64,000 nucleotides of DNA from contig NZ_MDVX01000001.1 of the NCBI RefSeq assembly GCF_001719615.1, positions 186,001-250,000 of the forward strand, in the 5' to 3' direction. This stretch comes from Neptunicoccus sediminis. GTDB lineage: Bacteria > Pseudomonadota > Alphaproteobacteria > Rhodobacterales > Rhodobacteraceae. A model generated the notes under the pieces. It searched no databases and was not told the origin of the DNA. It saw only the letters and a program-made list of their open reading frames with translations. The stretch's first letter is position 1; the number at the start of each line of letters is the position of its first letter. The translations under genes and the position numbers were made by a program. This document shows, one piece after another, positions 1-9,274 of this stretch.

Positions 1-1564
1 GGATGTCCACGAAAAAATAGCTCGGTGCGATTTCGGGCAGCTCGCTGGCGAAAGCATTTCGCAGGTTGCCGTCGATCTCTCCGACAGCAGCCAGAACGCT
101 TAGCCCGAGACCAAGCGAGAGAACCACCGAGGTGGATTCACCGCCCTTGGCACCAATCGCCCCAAGCGCAAGCCGCAGTCCGGTGCGCCCCCGTGCAGCG
201 CGGCGCATCCGGCGCGCCAGTGTCCGAATACCCCAAGCCGCCAGCAGCAACAGGACCAAGGCCGCCGCAATGCCTCCGGCAGTCCAGAGTGTCAGGAAAA
301 CCGTGCCGGAGAACCAGACCGCAAGGGCCAGCAGCAGGCCAACCAGTGCCACCATCACCACCAGATATATGGGTGCCGGAAGGGTATTCGAGCCGGTAAA
401 TGCATCGCGAAACAGGGTCGCTGCGCGAATGTCACCGGATTTCGCCAGAGGCCAGAGCGTGAAGATCAGCGCAGTTAAAACCCCGTAAACCGCAGCTTCG
501 ATCAGGGGCTTCGGATAGATTGCAAATTCTGCAGGGATCGGCAGTTGCGCTTCGATCAAAGGGGCGAGCAAGACCGGAAGGCTGCCCCCGATCAAAAGGC
601 CCAGCGCCACACCAAGTAGGGTCAGAACGCCAATTTGCAGAAAATACGTCAGAAAAATCGTGCGCCGTGTGGCGCCAAGGGTCTTGAGCGTGGCAATCAC
701 GCCGGTTTTTCCGGCAAGATAGGCCCGAACCGCCGAGGAAATCCCAACACCGCCAACGGCCAATCCCGACAGGCCAACCAGAACCAGAAACGCGCCGATC
801 CGCTCTACAAAACGCTGTACGCCCCCGGCCCCCTGTCGGCTGTCCCGCCAGCGCAGACCCTTGTCGCGGAACAGGGTTTCAGCCTCTTCCTTCAGGGATT
901 GCAGCGCGGCACCGTCTGGCAGGTCCAGACGGTATTCGGTAGAATAAAGCGATCCTTCGGCCAGCAAGCCAGAGCCTTCCAATGCAGCGGTCCGCACAAT
1001 CGTACGCGGTCCGAGCCCGAACCCGCCCGAAGCATTATCCGGATAGCGCAGCAGCAGGGCGCTGAGGGTGAAATCCCGCTCCCCCAGCCGAAAACCATCC
1101 CCCACGGTCAGGCCCAACCTGTCCGCAAGCACCCGTTCCATCACCGCCCCTTGCCCCGCCAAAGCCTGCTCCAGCGGCATATCGGGTTCAAGTTGCACAC
1201 CACCAATCAAGGGATATGCACCATCCACAGCGCGGATCTGGGTCAGCCCCCGTTCAGAACCGTTCGGGGTGTCCACCACCACCATTGAGCGGAAATCCAC
1301 GGTTTCGGACATCCGTTCGGAAATTCGCGCCATCCAGTCCAATTCTTCCGCGCTGGCATAACGGTACGTGACCTGAACTTCGGCATCACCGCCCAGCAGG
1401 GCTGCGCCGTCCCGTTTCAAACCGGCCTCAATTCCCGAACGCACGGTGCCAACGGCAGCGATGGCTGCAACGCCCAGCGCAAGACAGGCCAGAAACACCC
1501 GAAAGCCGTGCAAACCGCCGCGCAACTCCCGCTGTGCGAAACGGGACGCAATCCGCAGGCTCAT
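1..1564 (-). CDS. FtsX-like ABC transporter permease, 3' end outside window
   Basis: This is an inner-membrane permease of the MacB/FtsX superfamily, resembling YbbP of the tesA-ybbA-ybbP locus. About 521 codons are visible before the window edge, where family members run past 800. Reading the minus strand from 1564 gives [14 protein letters not shown], a first membrane segment near residues 20-42 (FRVFLACLALGVAAIAAVG), a periplasmic stretch, and membrane clusters near residues 250-280 and 295-370. The start overlaps the stop of the ATPase gene by the four-base ATGA arrangement, so the two are translationally coupled partners. The cargo is not known; YbbAP-type systems are thought to extract lipophilic molecules from the membrane. 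No stop was met in frame, so this is an edge-truncated intact gene and not a pseudogene. Confidence 0.85.
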   Translation of the reverse strand, partial: MSLRIASRFAQRELRGGLHGFRVFLACLALGVAAIAAVGTVRSGIEAGLKRDGAALLGGDAEVQVTYRYASAEELDWMARISERMSETVDFRSMVVVDTPNGSERGLTQIRAVDGAYPLIGGVQLEPDMPLEQALAGQGAVMERVLADRLGLTVGDGFRLGERDFTLSALLLRYPDNASGGFGLGPRTIVRTAALEGSGLLAEGSLYSTEYRLDLPDGAALQSLKEEAETLFRDKGLRWRDSRQGAGGVQRFVERIGAFLVLVGLSGLAVGGVGISSAVRAYLAGKTGVIATLKTLGATRRTIFLTYFLQIGVLTLLGVALGLLIGGSLPVLLAPLIEAQLPIPAEFAIYPKPLIEAAVYGVLTALIFTLWPLAKSGDIRAATLFRDAFTGSNTLPAPIYLVVMVALVGLLLALAVWFSGTVFLTLWTAGGIAAALVLLLLAAWGIRTLARRMRRAARGRTGLRLALGAIGAKGGESTSVVLSLGLGLSVLAAVGEIDGNLRNAFASELPEIAPSYFFVDI

Positions 1565-2259
1565 TGTGCGGCCCCGGCGCTTGGCTGTGCCGTGTCAATC
1601 CGGCCATCGCGCAGGCGTACCACCCGATCGCAACGTGTCACCAGTTCATTGGCATGTGTCACCATGATCAGGGTCGCGCCGTGACGGTCCCGCAGGCTGA
1701 ACAGCAGGTCCATAATCGCCGCGCCGTTGGTTTCATCCAGATTTCCCGTCGGCTCGTCCGCCAGCAAAATGCGGGGGCGGGTTGCACTGGCACGGGCCAG
1801 CGCCACGCGCTGTTGTTCGCCGCCGGACATCTGGCTCGGATAATGGTCCACCCGCGCCGCCAGACCGACCGCCTGCAGTTCGGCCTCTGCACGCGCAAAA
1901 GCGTCCTTCACGCCGGACAGCTCCAGCGGGGTCGCGACATTTTCCAGCGCGGTCATTGTCGGTATCAGGTGGAAAGATTGAAAGACCACCCCCATATTAT
2001 CCCTGCGAAAGCGCGCGAGCTGGTCCTCGTTCATCGCCGTCAGATCCTGCCCGAGCGCCGTGATCTTGCCGGAGGTGGCCTGTTCCAACCCGCCCATCAG
2101 CATAAGGAGCGATGATTTGCCTGACCCACTTGGCCCGACAAGGCCCAATGTTTCCCCGGCCGCCACATCAAGAGAGATGTCGTGCAGGATGTCCACCGGC
2201 CCTGCGTTGCCCTCCAGAGACAGATGGGCACGGCTGAGGGAGAGGACAGGATCGTTCAT
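1561..2259 (-). CDS. ABC transporter ATP-binding protein, YbbA/LolD type
   Basis: This is the cytoplasmic ATPase (232 aa) that drives the adjacent FtsX-like permease. The Walker A motif GPSGSGKSS lies at residues 42-50, the signature MSGGEQQR at 144-151 and Walker B ILLADEP at 164-170, all in the spacing of the LolD/MacB/FtsE family. Its ATG at 2259-2257 overlaps the divergent esterase ATG at 2258-2260, so the two genes share a start region and any promoter must lie inside the opposite gene. The pairing with an esterase and an FtsX-like permease copies the enterobacterial tesA/ybbA/ybbP layout. LolD is less likely because no lolCE pair is present. Confidence 0.9.
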   Translation of the reverse strand: MNDPVLSLSRAHLSLEGNAGPVDILHDISLDVAAGETLGLVGPSGSGKSSLLMLMGGLEQATSGKITALGQDLTAMNEDQLARFRRDNMGVVFQSFHLIPTMTALENVATPLELSGVKDAFARAEAELQAVGLAARVDHYPSQMSGGEQQRVALARASATRPRILLADEPTGNLDETNGAAIMDLLFSLRDRHGATLIMVTHANELVTRCDRVVRLRDGRIDTAQPSAGAAQ

Positions 2260-2941
2260 GGCGCGGGTCTTTCGTAAGAGGTCTCGCTATGGATATGGTG
2301 TTCCGCAGGTGCTGCGCAACACTGCATTGGTGCTGATCCTGTCTACAGGTGCGCTACACGCCCAACAAAAGACCATTCTCGCGCTGGGGGACAGCCTGAC
2401 CGCAGGCTACGGTTTGCCACGGGAACAGGGATTTGTGCCACAACTGGCCAACTGGTTCGGGCAGCAGGGCGTTGACGTAAAATTGATCAACGCCGGCGTC
2501 TCCGGCAGTACCACAGCGGGGGGATTGTCCCGTGTGGGGTGGTCCTTATCGGGCGACGTGGACGGTATGATTGTGGCTCTTGGCGGAAATGACTATCTGC
2601 GCGGCATTGATCCGCAAACCAGTCGGGAAAATCTGGACCGTATTCTGTCAAAAGGACAGGAGGCCGGTATCCCGATGCTGCTGGTCGGGATCATCGCCGG
2701 AGGTAACTTTGGCGCAGACTACCAGCGACAGTTCAACCAGATGTATGTGGATCTCGCCGCGAAATACGACATTCCGCTGTTCACGGATTTTTACAAAGGA
2801 CTGAAGGAAGCCGCCAAAACCCAAAGCGGCATGGCGCGCTACATGCAGGGCGATGGCATCCACCCCAATGAACGCGGTGTCGCGGCGATCGTCCCGTCTA
2901 TCGGGCCGGTGGTTTTGCAACTGGTTCAGGCCAAAAACTGA
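2258..2941 (+). CDS. tesA: Periplasmic GDSL arylesterase / lysophospholipase (TesA-like)
   Basis: An SGNH-fold hydrolase of 227 aa that would cleave aryl esters, acyl thioesters or lysophospholipids in the periplasm. The ATG at 2258 begins a signal peptide with basic start (ARVFRKRSR), hydrophobic core (TALVLILSTGA) and an ALHA cleavage site before QQKT. Block I GDSLTAGYG carries the nucleophilic Ser, GGND forms the oxyanion block, and DGIHPN carries the catalytic Asp and His. A longer reading from 2060 would only extend antisense into the ATPase gene and lacks a signal peptide, so it was not used. It is divergent from the YbbAP-like ABC genes, as in other proteobacteria. Confidence 0.88.
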   Translation: MARVFRKRSRYGYGVPQVLRNTALVLILSTGALHAQQKTILALGDSLTAGYGLPREQGFVPQLANWFGQQGVDVKLINAGVSGSTTAGGLSRVGWSLSGDVDGMIVALGGNDYLRGIDPQTSRENLDRILSKGQEAGIPMLLVGIIAGGNFGADYQRQFNQMYVDLAAKYDIPLFTDFYKGLKEAAKTQSGMARYMQGDGIHPNERGVAAIVPSIGPVVLQLVQAKN

Positions 2942-3046
2942 GCAATTTAGCCGGGTTGCAAGAGACTCCTTGTCTAAATCAGCATCCCGCCGCTACAGTA
3001 GTAAAAGGGGGCTGGCACTCCGGCTCCTGACAAAAGGAGGTATATT

Positions 3047-3481
3047 ATGCCAAAGAAAGAAGACAAAAACCCGTTCATTGATATGTTTCAGGATTTCGGG
3101 AAATCCATGCAGATCCCGGCGCCGGACGTCAGTTCCATGATGGACTACCACCGACGCAATTTTCAGGCCCTTCAATCGGCCGCGCAGACCAGCAACAGCA
3201 GTGCCCAGACAGTTGCCCAGAAACAGCGCGAAGCCCTTGAAAAGACTCTGGCCGACATTTCCGAGACCTTCAAGAAAACCTCCGGTGAGACCGACCCTTC
3301 GGCCGTGATGACCTCGCAGATGGAACTGGCCAAGCGGACTTTTGATGCGACTGTTACCACAACGACGGAAATGGCCGATATTGTCCGTCAGGGCAACGAA
3401 GAGGCGATGGAAGTGATCAAAAACCGCGTGATGCAAAGCGTGGATGAACTCTCGGGCAAGTCGGGAACGAAAAAGAAATAG
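3047..3481 (+). CDS. Phasin family protein
   Basis: A 144-aa hydrophilic, helix-rich protein of the phasin family, which coats polyhydroxyalkanoate granules. The start is fixed by a strong ribosome binding site AAAGGAGGTAT ending a few bases before ATG 3047. The N-terminus (NPFIDMFQDFGKSM) is followed by an amphipathic helical stretch rich in Gln, Ala and Thr (about residues 40-130) and a Lys-rich tail (GTKKK). There are no membrane segments or Cys residues. It stands alone, with no phaC or phaZ next to it, so the PHA role is inferred from family resemblance. A GC-rich 7-bp hairpin at 3511-3530, inside the 3' end of the convergent gene, could stabilise the 3' end of its mRNA. Confidence 0.72.
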   Translation: MPKKEDKNPFIDMFQDFGKSMQIPAPDVSSMMDYHRRNFQALQSAAQTSNSSAQTVAQKQREALEKTLADISETFKKTSGETDPSAVMTSQMELAKRTFDATVTTTTEMADIVRQGNEEAMEVIKNRVMQSVDELSGKSGTKKK

Positions 3482-3503
3482 ACCCGATCACCGCAAAATA
3501 ATG

Positions 3504-4004
3504 TCACTTGCCGCCGGGTTTCTCCGGCGGATGTGACCGCTGGATTTCACCGACATCCAGCACCGGCGCGGCATCCAGCGCAGAGGCGTTCAACATGGAC
3601 GCGACCCGTTCCAGCGCCGCAACGATCATTGCCTGCTCCCAGTCTTCCAGCGCCTCAAACTCCGTCACGTATTTCTGCTGCAACGGGTCCGGTGCGCCTT
3701 CGACCGCCTCACGACCCTTGTCTGTCAGTACGATATTGGTCTGGCGCCGGTCCACATCGGAACGTTGCCGCTCTATCATGGATTTCGCCGCCAGTCGGTC
3801 CAGCAGTGTCGAAATCGTCGCCGGACTGACCCCCATCTGAACCGAAATCTGTTTCGGCGTCACGCTGCCCGCCCCGAGCACGATCTGCAACACCCGCACC
3901 TGCACCGGCGTCAGCCCCGCAGTCTGTGCCAGTGCCCGTCCGTAAAGTTCTGTTGCACGCAGAATACGACGCAGGGCGATCAGGGATGTATCGGTTCTGT
4001 CCAC
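3504..4004 (-). CDS. MarR-family regulator, probable EctR of the ectoine operon
   Basis: A winged-helix DNA-binding regulator of 166 aa. The recognition region reads TPKQISVQMGVSPATISTLLDRL, followed by the wing sequence ERQRSDVDRRQTNIVLT with the DxRR signature of MarR proteins. The reading frame extends to a GTG at 4028, but GTG 4004 has an AGGA six bases upstream whereas 4028 has no visible ribosome site, so 4004 was chosen. It is divergent from ectA across an AT-rich spacer. MarR-type EctR repressors in this position are known in other ectoine producers, so regulation of ect is inferred by context and not shown by the protein itself. Confidence 0.82.
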   Translation of the reverse strand: MDRTDTSLIALRRILRATELYGRALAQTAGLTPVQVRVLQIVLGAGSVTPKQISVQMGVSPATISTLLDRLAAKSMIERQRSDVDRRQTNIVLTDKGREAVEGAPDPLQQKYVTEFEALEDWEQAMIVAALERVASMLNASALDAAPVLDVGEIQRSHPPEKPGGK

Positions 4005-4258
4005 GAAGAGTCCTATCAGAGAAGTCACAAGAGATTATCGCGTTTGAGTCGCCTCTGCAAGCTGGCTAGGTAGTTAGCATAACAAAATATAATCTTCACA
4101 ATCTGTGCAAATATTGGGCAAAATACCCTGTACTTCGGCATAACTTATTGAAACTACACCCTATAATCAGGGTCAGAATTAATTACCTTTCCTAATTGAT
4201 TTTAAAAATAAGGTTCGTATAACTAACGATCAAAATGAAGTAGTTGCAGAGGTATACC
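4005..4258. promoter_or_regulatory. AT-rich divergent control region between ectR-like gene and ectA
   Basis: About 250 bases of clearly lower GC than the genes on either side. It holds a TATAAT at 4162-4167 that could be a minus-10 box for the rightward ect transcript, although no good minus-35 lies 17 bases upstream. Two small inverted repeats could be operators: ACCCT-N6-AGGGT at 4158-4173, which overlaps the TATAAT, and GCTA-N6-TAGC at 4065-4078 near the regulator start. An AATTA...TAATT pair lies just downstream. None matches a published EctR operator closely enough to name it. Confidence 0.45.
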
Positions 4259-4798
4259 GTGGTAGACATTCATCCGTTCAAATCGCGTCGTAATGACGTT
4301 AAGTTCCGCAAACCCGAGCCCGAAGACGGCGCGGCGATCTGGAACCTGATCGGGGCGTGCAAGCCGCTGGACGAGAATTCCATGTATTGCAACCTGATCC
4401 AGTGCGACCATTTCCGCGATACCTGTATTCTGGCTGAATTGGACGGCGTTCCGGTAGGCTGGATTTCCGGTTACGTGCTGCCCAAAGATCCCGAATCCTT
4501 TTTCGTCTGGCAGGTTGCCGTATCTGAAAAAGCCCGCGGTCTGGGCCTTGCCAAGCGCATGTTGAAACGCCTGCTCTCGCGCGAGGAATGCAAGGATGTC
4601 ATCCGGATGCAGACCACGATTACCAAAGACAACGACGCAAGCTGGGCGCTGTTCCGCAGCTTTGCCGATGCACAAGATGCCGAACTGGACCACGAGGCCC
4701 ATTTCGAAAAAGAGACCCATTTTCAGGGCGAACATGACACCGAGCATATGGTGACAATCAAACTGCCCGAATCCGGAGCGATGGGTGCTGCGGCGTAA
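4259..4798 (+). CDS. ectA: L-2,4-diaminobutyric acid acetyltransferase
   Basis: EctA acetylates L-2,4-diaminobutyrate with acetyl-CoA, the second step of ectoine synthesis. The 179-aa GNAT-fold protein shows the EctA block GAAIWNLIGACKPLDENSMYCNLIQCDHF near the start and the acetyl-CoA loop VSEKARGLGLAKRML in the middle, plus the conserved EHMVTIKLP near the end. The frame opens with TTG at 4244, but AGAGG at 4248-4252 sits six bases before GTG 4259, so GTG is the more likely start. It is first in the operon ectA-ectB-ectC followed by a dedicated aspartokinase. Confidence 0.93.
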   Translation: MVDIHPFKSRRNDVKFRKPEPEDGAAIWNLIGACKPLDENSMYCNLIQCDHFRDTCILAELDGVPVGWISGYVLPKDPESFFVWQVAVSEKARGLGLAKRMLKRLLSREECKDVIRMQTTITKDNDASWALFRSFADAQDAELDHEAHFEKETHFQGEHDTEHMVTIKLPESGAMGAAA

Positions 4799-4845
4799 CG
4801 CGCCGCCCCTGATCCGGACTGACTCCAACACAAAAGGAAACTGCT

Positions 4846-6144
4846 ATGACGACTGATACTTCAGCCGACACAACCATCTTTGAACGCCGCGAATCCCAGG
4901 TGCGCAGCTACTGCCGCGCCTTTGACACGGTGTTCACCACTGCCTCCGGTTCCACGCTGACCGATGCGAAGGGCAATAACTACACCGACTTCCTGTCCGG
5001 GTGTTCTTCCCTGAACTACGGTCACAATGATGCGGATATGAAAGCCGCACTGGTAGATCACATCACAAGCGATGGCATTGCCCATGCGCTGGATATGTAT
5101 ACTGCCCCGAAAGCTGCGTTTCTGGAGACATTTGAACGCCTGATCCTGACCCCTCGTGGCATGGACCACAAGGTGATGATGACAGGTCCAACCGGCGCCA
5201 ACGCTGTTGAGGCCGCAATCAAACTGGCCCGTAAGGTGACAGGCCGCACCAACGTGATTTCTTTCACCAACGGTTTTCACGGCATGACCCTTGGCGCGTT
5301 GTCCCTGACGGGCAACTCCGGCAAACGGGGTGGTGCGGGCGTACCGCTGAACGGCGTGACCCACCTGCCGTTTGAAGGCTCCCTTGGTGATGACGTGGAC
5401 ACGCTGGCGATGATTGAAACCATGCTGACCAACGACAGCAGCGGTATTGATGCTCCGGCGGCGATCATCCTCGAACTGGTACAGGGCGAGGGCGGCTTGA
5501 ACGCGGCCTCCCGCACTTGGGTCGAAGGCATCGCGCGTCTGGCAAAATCCGTTGGCGCAAAGCTGATCGTGGATGACATTCAGGCCGGTATTGGCCGCAC
5601 AGGGGATTTCTTCAGCTTTGATGAAATGGACATTGAGCCGGATATGGTCACACTGGCCAAATCGCTTTCCGGTTTCGGGCTGCCTTTTGCCATGACGCTG
5701 ATCAAGCCGGAACTGGATATCTGGAAGCCAGCCGAACATAACGGCACATTCCGGGGCAACACCCATGCCTTTGTCACCGCCAAGGTTGCGCTGGAAAAAT
5801 TCTGGGCAGACGACACGTTCAAAAAGGATGTGGCGGCCAAAGCGGAAATTCTGGAAGGCCACCTGCAAATCATCGCGGATATGATTCCGGGTGCACGCCT
5901 GAAGGGTCGTGGCATGATGCAGGGTGTGGACGTCACCAATGGCGAACTGGCAGCGGCGATCTGCGCGCAAGCCTTCGCCCAAGGGCTGGTGATCGAAACC
6001 TCCGGCGCACAGGATGAGGTGGTCAAAGTGCTTGCGCCGCTGACAACGCCAGTAGATCAATTCACCCAAGGGCTCGAAACCCTCGTTGAAGCGGCACGCA
6101 GCTGTCTCAACGCGACCACACAAACAAAAATCGCTGCGGAGTAA
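4846..6144 (+). CDS. ectB: Diaminobutyrate--2-oxoglutarate transaminase
   Basis: EctB makes L-2,4-diaminobutyrate from aspartate-semialdehyde using glutamate as amino donor, the entry step of ectoine synthesis. The 432-aa protein is a class III PLP aminotransferase: [17 protein letters not shown] (about 114-130) is the phosphate-binding region, IVDDIQAG (241-248) carries the Asp that contacts the pyridine nitrogen, and the Schiff-base Lys is K272 in [10 protein letters not shown]. The length matches the family (about 420-430). A ribosome site AAAAGGAAA precedes ATG 4846. ectC follows five bases after its stop. Confidence 0.95.
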   Translation: MTTDTSADTTIFERRESQVRSYCRAFDTVFTTASGSTLTDAKGNNYTDFLSGCSSLNYGHNDADMKAALVDHITSDGIAHALDMYTAPKAAFLETFERLILTPRGMDHKVMMTGPTGANAVEAAIKLARKVTGRTNVISFTNGFHGMTLGALSLTGNSGKRGGAGVPLNGVTHLPFEGSLGDDVDTLAMIETMLTNDSSGIDAPAAIILELVQGEGGLNAASRTWVEGIARLAKSVGAKLIVDDIQAGIGRTGDFFSFDEMDIEPDMVTLAKSLSGFGLPFAMTLIKPELDIWKPAEHNGTFRGNTHAFVTAKVALEKFWADDTFKKDVAAKAEILEGHLQIIADMIPGARLKGRGMMQGVDVTNGELAAAICAQAFAQGLVIETSGAQDEVVKVLAPLTTPVDQFTQGLETLVEAARSCLNATTQTKIAAE

Positions 6145-6149
6145 ATAGA

Positions 6150-6533
6150 ATGATCGTACGTGACCTGAACGACCTGAAAAACACCGACAAAGAAGTCAAA
6201 GACGCACAGTGGACCTCAACCCGTCTGCTGCTGGCCGATGATGGAATGGGGTTTTCCTTCCACATCACCAATCTTGAGGCAGGTTCGGAACATACGTTCC
6301 ACTACAAGAACCACTTTGAGAGCGTCTATTGCATGTCCGGCAAAGGCTCTATCACCGATCTGGCCACTGGCGAGACCCATGAAATCCGTCCCGGTGTGAT
6401 GTATGCGCTGAACCTGCATGACAAACACACCCTGCGCGCGGAAGAAGAACTGGTGATGGCCTGCTGCTTTAACCCGCCGGTAACTGGCACCGAAGTCCAC
6501 CGCGAGGATGGCTCTTACGCCCCTGCGGATTAA
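6150..6533 (+). CDS. ectC: L-ectoine synthase
   Basis: EctC is a cupin that cyclises N-gamma-acetyl-diaminobutyrate to ectoine. The 127-aa length is typical. Family hallmarks are MIVRDLNDL at the start, the cupin strand [24 protein letters not shown] with the metal-binding residues, and [26 protein letters not shown] near the end. It is closely coupled to ectB. No ectD (ectoine hydroxylase) follows, so the locus makes ectoine but not 5-hydroxyectoine unless ectD lies elsewhere. Confidence 0.96.
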   Translation: MIVRDLNDLKNTDKEVKDAQWTSTRLLLADDGMGFSFHITNLEAGSEHTFHYKNHFESVYCMSGKGSITDLATGETHEIRPGVMYALNLHDKHTLRAEEELVMACCFNPPVTGTEVHREDGSYAPAD

Positions 6534-6563
6534 GACGCGGCCCCTAAAGGCCAGAAACGCCCC

Positions 6564-6597
6564 CAGTGACAGCCGCACAGCGGTACGGCTGTTACTG
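6564..6597 (+). other. Intercistronic hairpin between ectC and the aspartokinase gene
   Basis: A 12-bp stem (6564-6575 with 6586-6597, one G-U pair) encloses a 10-base loop. No run of T follows, so it is not a classical terminator. Its place in the 126-base gap suggests an RNA-processing or 3'-stabilising element that uncouples the level of ectABC from that of the aspartokinase. This role is inference from position and structure alone. Confidence 0.5.
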
Positions 6598-6659
6598 TCA
6601 TTGCGGCGGTATTTCCACTCAGACTTGAAGGCGTTCCCGTCAAAACGGGGGCGAAAAAT

Positions 6660-8117
6660 ATGATTAAACACGCTCATACCGTAGAGAAAATCGGCGGCAC
6701 TTCCATGTCCCGCTCTGCTGAACTGCTCGATACTTTATTCCTTAAAGGCGGTGAAAACCCCTACAACCGCATCTTTGTGGTTTCGGCCTATGGCGGGATT
6801 ACCAATCTGCTGCTGGAACACAAAAAAACCGGCGAACCGGGGGTTTATGCACGTTTTGCCAATGACAGCAGCGATCTGGGCTGGTCTGATTCCCTGAACC
6901 GCGTGATGGACGCCATGAACGCCGCCCACCGCAAAGTGCTGGACGCCGCTGCCGATATACGTGAGGCGGATGATTTCGTGCGCGAACGGATTGAGGGCGC
7001 GCGTTCCTGTCTAATCGACCTGCAACGCCTGTCTTCTTACGGGCATTTCCGGCTTAGCCGTCACATGGGCATCACCCGCGAACTGCTCTCCGGTCTGGGT
7101 GAGAGCCACTCAGCCTTTGTCACCACCCTGCTGTTGCGCCGTGCCGGTGTAAACGCCCGTTTCGTGGATCTTGGCGGTTGGCGCGATGAACGGGAAGTCA
7201 CGCTGGAGGAACGCATTGCCGAAGGGATGAAGGATGTGGATGTCAGCAGCGAACTGCCTATCGTCACAGGCTATGCACAATGTTCCGAAGGTTTGATGTC
7301 CCTGTATGACCGTGGCTATTCCGAAGTCACTTTCAGCCGTATCGCCGCCCAAACCGGCGCGGATGAGGCGATTATCCATAAGGAGTTCCACCTGTCCTCT
7401 GCCGATCCGAACCTTGTCGGTCTGGAAAATGTGCGCAAGCTTGGTCACACCAACTATGACGTGGCGGACCAGCTTTCGAATATGGGGATGGAAGCGATCC
7501 ACCCTTCGGCGGCAAAAACACTGCGCCAGTCCTCTATCCCGCTGCGTGTGACCAATGCGTTTGATCCGGGCGATCCGGGTACGCTGATTGACGATTCAGA
7601 CGCAGAGACGCCGCAGGTGGAAATCGTCACCGCGCTGGATGTTTTTGCGCTGGAAGTGTTCGAACAGGATATGGTCGGGGTCAAAGGCTATGACGCGACG
7701 ATCCTTCAGGCGCTGACCCGTCACAAGGTCAGCATCGTGGCGAAATCCTCTAACGCCAATGCGATCACCCATTACGTGGACTCTTCGCTGAAGCATGTGA
7801 AGCGGGTCGAAAGCGATCTGGTGGCGGAATATCCGACCGCCTCTATAACCGCCCGCAGCCTGTCGGTTGTTGCCGCCATCGGCCGCGATCTTGGCGGGCT
7901 TGGCGCACTCTCCAAAGGACTCGCCGCGCTGGATGACGCCGGAATTATCCCGATTGCCGTGCAGCAAAGTCCGCGCAATGTGGATATCCAGATCGTCACC
8001 CTGCGCGAAGATGCCGACGCCGCCGTCAGTGTCTTGCACAAATGCCTGATCGAAGGTGAGGTGAAGGCCAAGCCCGAACAGACCAAGGCCAAAAGCGAAC
8101 CGCGACTGGTAGCCTGA
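6660..8117 (+). CDS. ask: Ectoine-specific aspartate kinase (Ask_Ect)
   Basis: It phosphorylates aspartate to supply aspartate-semialdehyde for ectoine. The 485-aa protein begins VEKIGGTSMS, the ect-branch form of the KFGG(T/S)S motif, and continues NRIFVVSAYGGITNLLLEHKK. This divergent aspartokinase subgroup is found next to ect genes and is thought to escape normal feedback control. The C-terminal part (about 320-470, QDMVGVKGYDATILQAL and VDIQIVTLREDAD) has the look of paired ACT-like domains. It is the last gene of the ect locus and is followed by a strong terminator. Confidence 0.93.
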   Translation: MIKHAHTVEKIGGTSMSRSAELLDTLFLKGGENPYNRIFVVSAYGGITNLLLEHKKTGEPGVYARFANDSSDLGWSDSLNRVMDAMNAAHRKVLDAAADIREADDFVRERIEGARSCLIDLQRLSSYGHFRLSRHMGITRELLSGLGESHSAFVTTLLLRRAGVNARFVDLGGWRDEREVTLEERIAEGMKDVDVSSELPIVTGYAQCSEGLMSLYDRGYSEVTFSRIAAQTGADEAIIHKEFHLSSADPNLVGLENVRKLGHTNYDVADQLSNMGMEAIHPSAAKTLRQSSIPLRVTNAFDPGDPGTLIDDSDAETPQVEIVTALDVFALEVFEQDMVGVKGYDATILQALTRHKVSIVAKSSNANAITHYVDSSLKHVKRVESDLVAEYPTASITARSLSVVAAIGRDLGGLGALSKGLAALDDAGIIPIAVQQSPRNVDIQIVTLREDADAAVSVLHKCLIEGEVKAKPEQTKAKSEPRLVA

Positions 8118-8123
8118 TATAAG

Positions 8124-8160
8124 AAAGGCGCAGCATCACCCGCTGCGCCTTTTGCTTCTT
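8124..8160 (+). terminator. Rho-independent terminator after ask
   Basis: A perfect 11-bp stem AAAGGCGCAGC / GCTGCGCCTTT (8124-8134 and 8142-8152) with a 7-base loop, followed by a T-rich stretch. It ends the ect-ask transcript. On the other strand it also ends in a T-rich run, so it may serve the convergent modC as well. Confidence 0.85.
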
Positions 8161-8179
8161 TAAGGGTCTTTTATTGGCT

Positions 8180-9274
8180 CTAAACCCCGGAAATCCCGAT
8201 GTCATCGCGCGCTATGGCGACGGATTTGGTGATGGCGTAACAGGTCATTTCCACGCGCAGGCCCAGCGCGTCACGGGACCGTCGGGTGATACGGGCCAGC
8301 ACCGTCTGCCCGTCCACATCGACCGAGACCATAACCCCCGGTCCATCCCCTTCGCGCACCTCGGCAACCCTGCCTTTTAGAATATTAAGCGCAGAGATAT
8401 GATCCGGCTTGCGGGTCGCCAGAACCACATCCTGCGCTGCAATCCTGACCCTGATCCGCGTGCCGGCAGCGGCATTGATCAGCGGCAGGTAGAGCCGCCC
8501 CGCCCCGATTGCCAGCTCGCTCAGCCCGTCATCGTGATGGGCCACCACCTGTGCCGTCAACAAGGCCCCCGCACGGCGCACGCCAAGGGGAAAAGGAATA
8601 GCCGGATCGCCCAGCACCTCTGACGCGGGGCCGCTGCGCAACAATTTACCGTCATTCAGAACCACGATCGTCGTCGCCAGCCGCGCAATTTCCGCGACTG
8701 TGTGACTGACATAGATCATCGGGATCGCAGTCTCGTCCCGCAGCCGTTCCAGATAGGGCAGGATTTCCAGCTTTCGCGCCTCGTCCAATGCGGCAAGAGG
8801 TTCGTCCATCAGCAACAGATCGGGCGCAGACAATAGCGCCCGTCCAATCGCCACACGCTGTTTTTCGCCCCCTGACAAGGCGGCGGGGCGGCGCTCCAGC
8901 AGGGGGGCAATCCCCAGCAGATCGACCACATGATTAAACGATGCAGCGCCCTGCCTGCGCTTGGCAAACCACGCCCCGTACCGCAGGTTCTGATGCACGC
9001 TCAGATGGGGAAACAGCCGCCCTTCCTGAAAAACATAGCCGATGCGCCGTTTGGCGGGCGGCACCCAGACACCTGTGGCGCTGTCAAACAGGGTCTTGCC
9101 GTTCACTGTGACCTGCCCTGCCGTGGGGCGCAGCAATCCGGCGATGGTCTGCACGACGGTGGTTTTTCCCGAACCGGAGCGCCCGAACAGTGCCGTAACA
9201 CCTGCAGGCGCGTCAAAACCTACATCAAGATCAAAGCCGGAAAAGCGGTGTTTCACGGTGACAGAAAGCGTCAT
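8180..9274 (-). CDS. modC: Molybdate ABC transporter ATP-binding protein
   Basis: ModC is the ATPase of molybdate import. The 364-aa protein has Walker A FGRSGSGKTT near residue 30, signature LSGGEKQRVAIGRALL, Walker B LLLMDEPLAALD and a C-terminal TOBE/Mop domain (about 290-360, LNILKGRVAEVREGDGPGVMVSVDVDGQTVLARITRRS) that binds oxyanion for regulation. Its ATG overlaps the modB stop by four bases. It is last in the modE-modA-modB-modC operon. Confidence 0.95.
   Translation of the reverse strand: MTLSVTVKHRFSGFDLDVGFDAPAGVTALFGRSGSGKTTVVQTIAGLLRPTAGQVTVNGKTLFDSATGVWVPPAKRRIGYVFQEGRLFPHLSVHQNLRYGAWFAKRRQGAASFNHVVDLLGIAPLLERRPAALSGGEKQRVAIGRALLSAPDLLLMDEPLAALDEARKLEILPYLERLRDETAIPMIYVSHTVAEIARLATTIVVLNDGKLLRSGPASEVLGDPAIPFPLGVRRAGALLTAQVVAHHDDGLSELAIGAGRLYLPLINAAAGTRIRVRIAAQDVVLATRKPDHISALNILKGRVAEVREGDGPGVMVSVDVDGQTVLARITRRSRDALGLRVEMTCYAITKSVAIARDDIGISGV

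Noticed and set aside
4861-6123. A 420-aa reading frame antisense to ectB
   Set aside because: It mirrors a clearly functional class III aminotransferase, has no family features, and is Cys/His/Arg rich as expected from a shadow frame.
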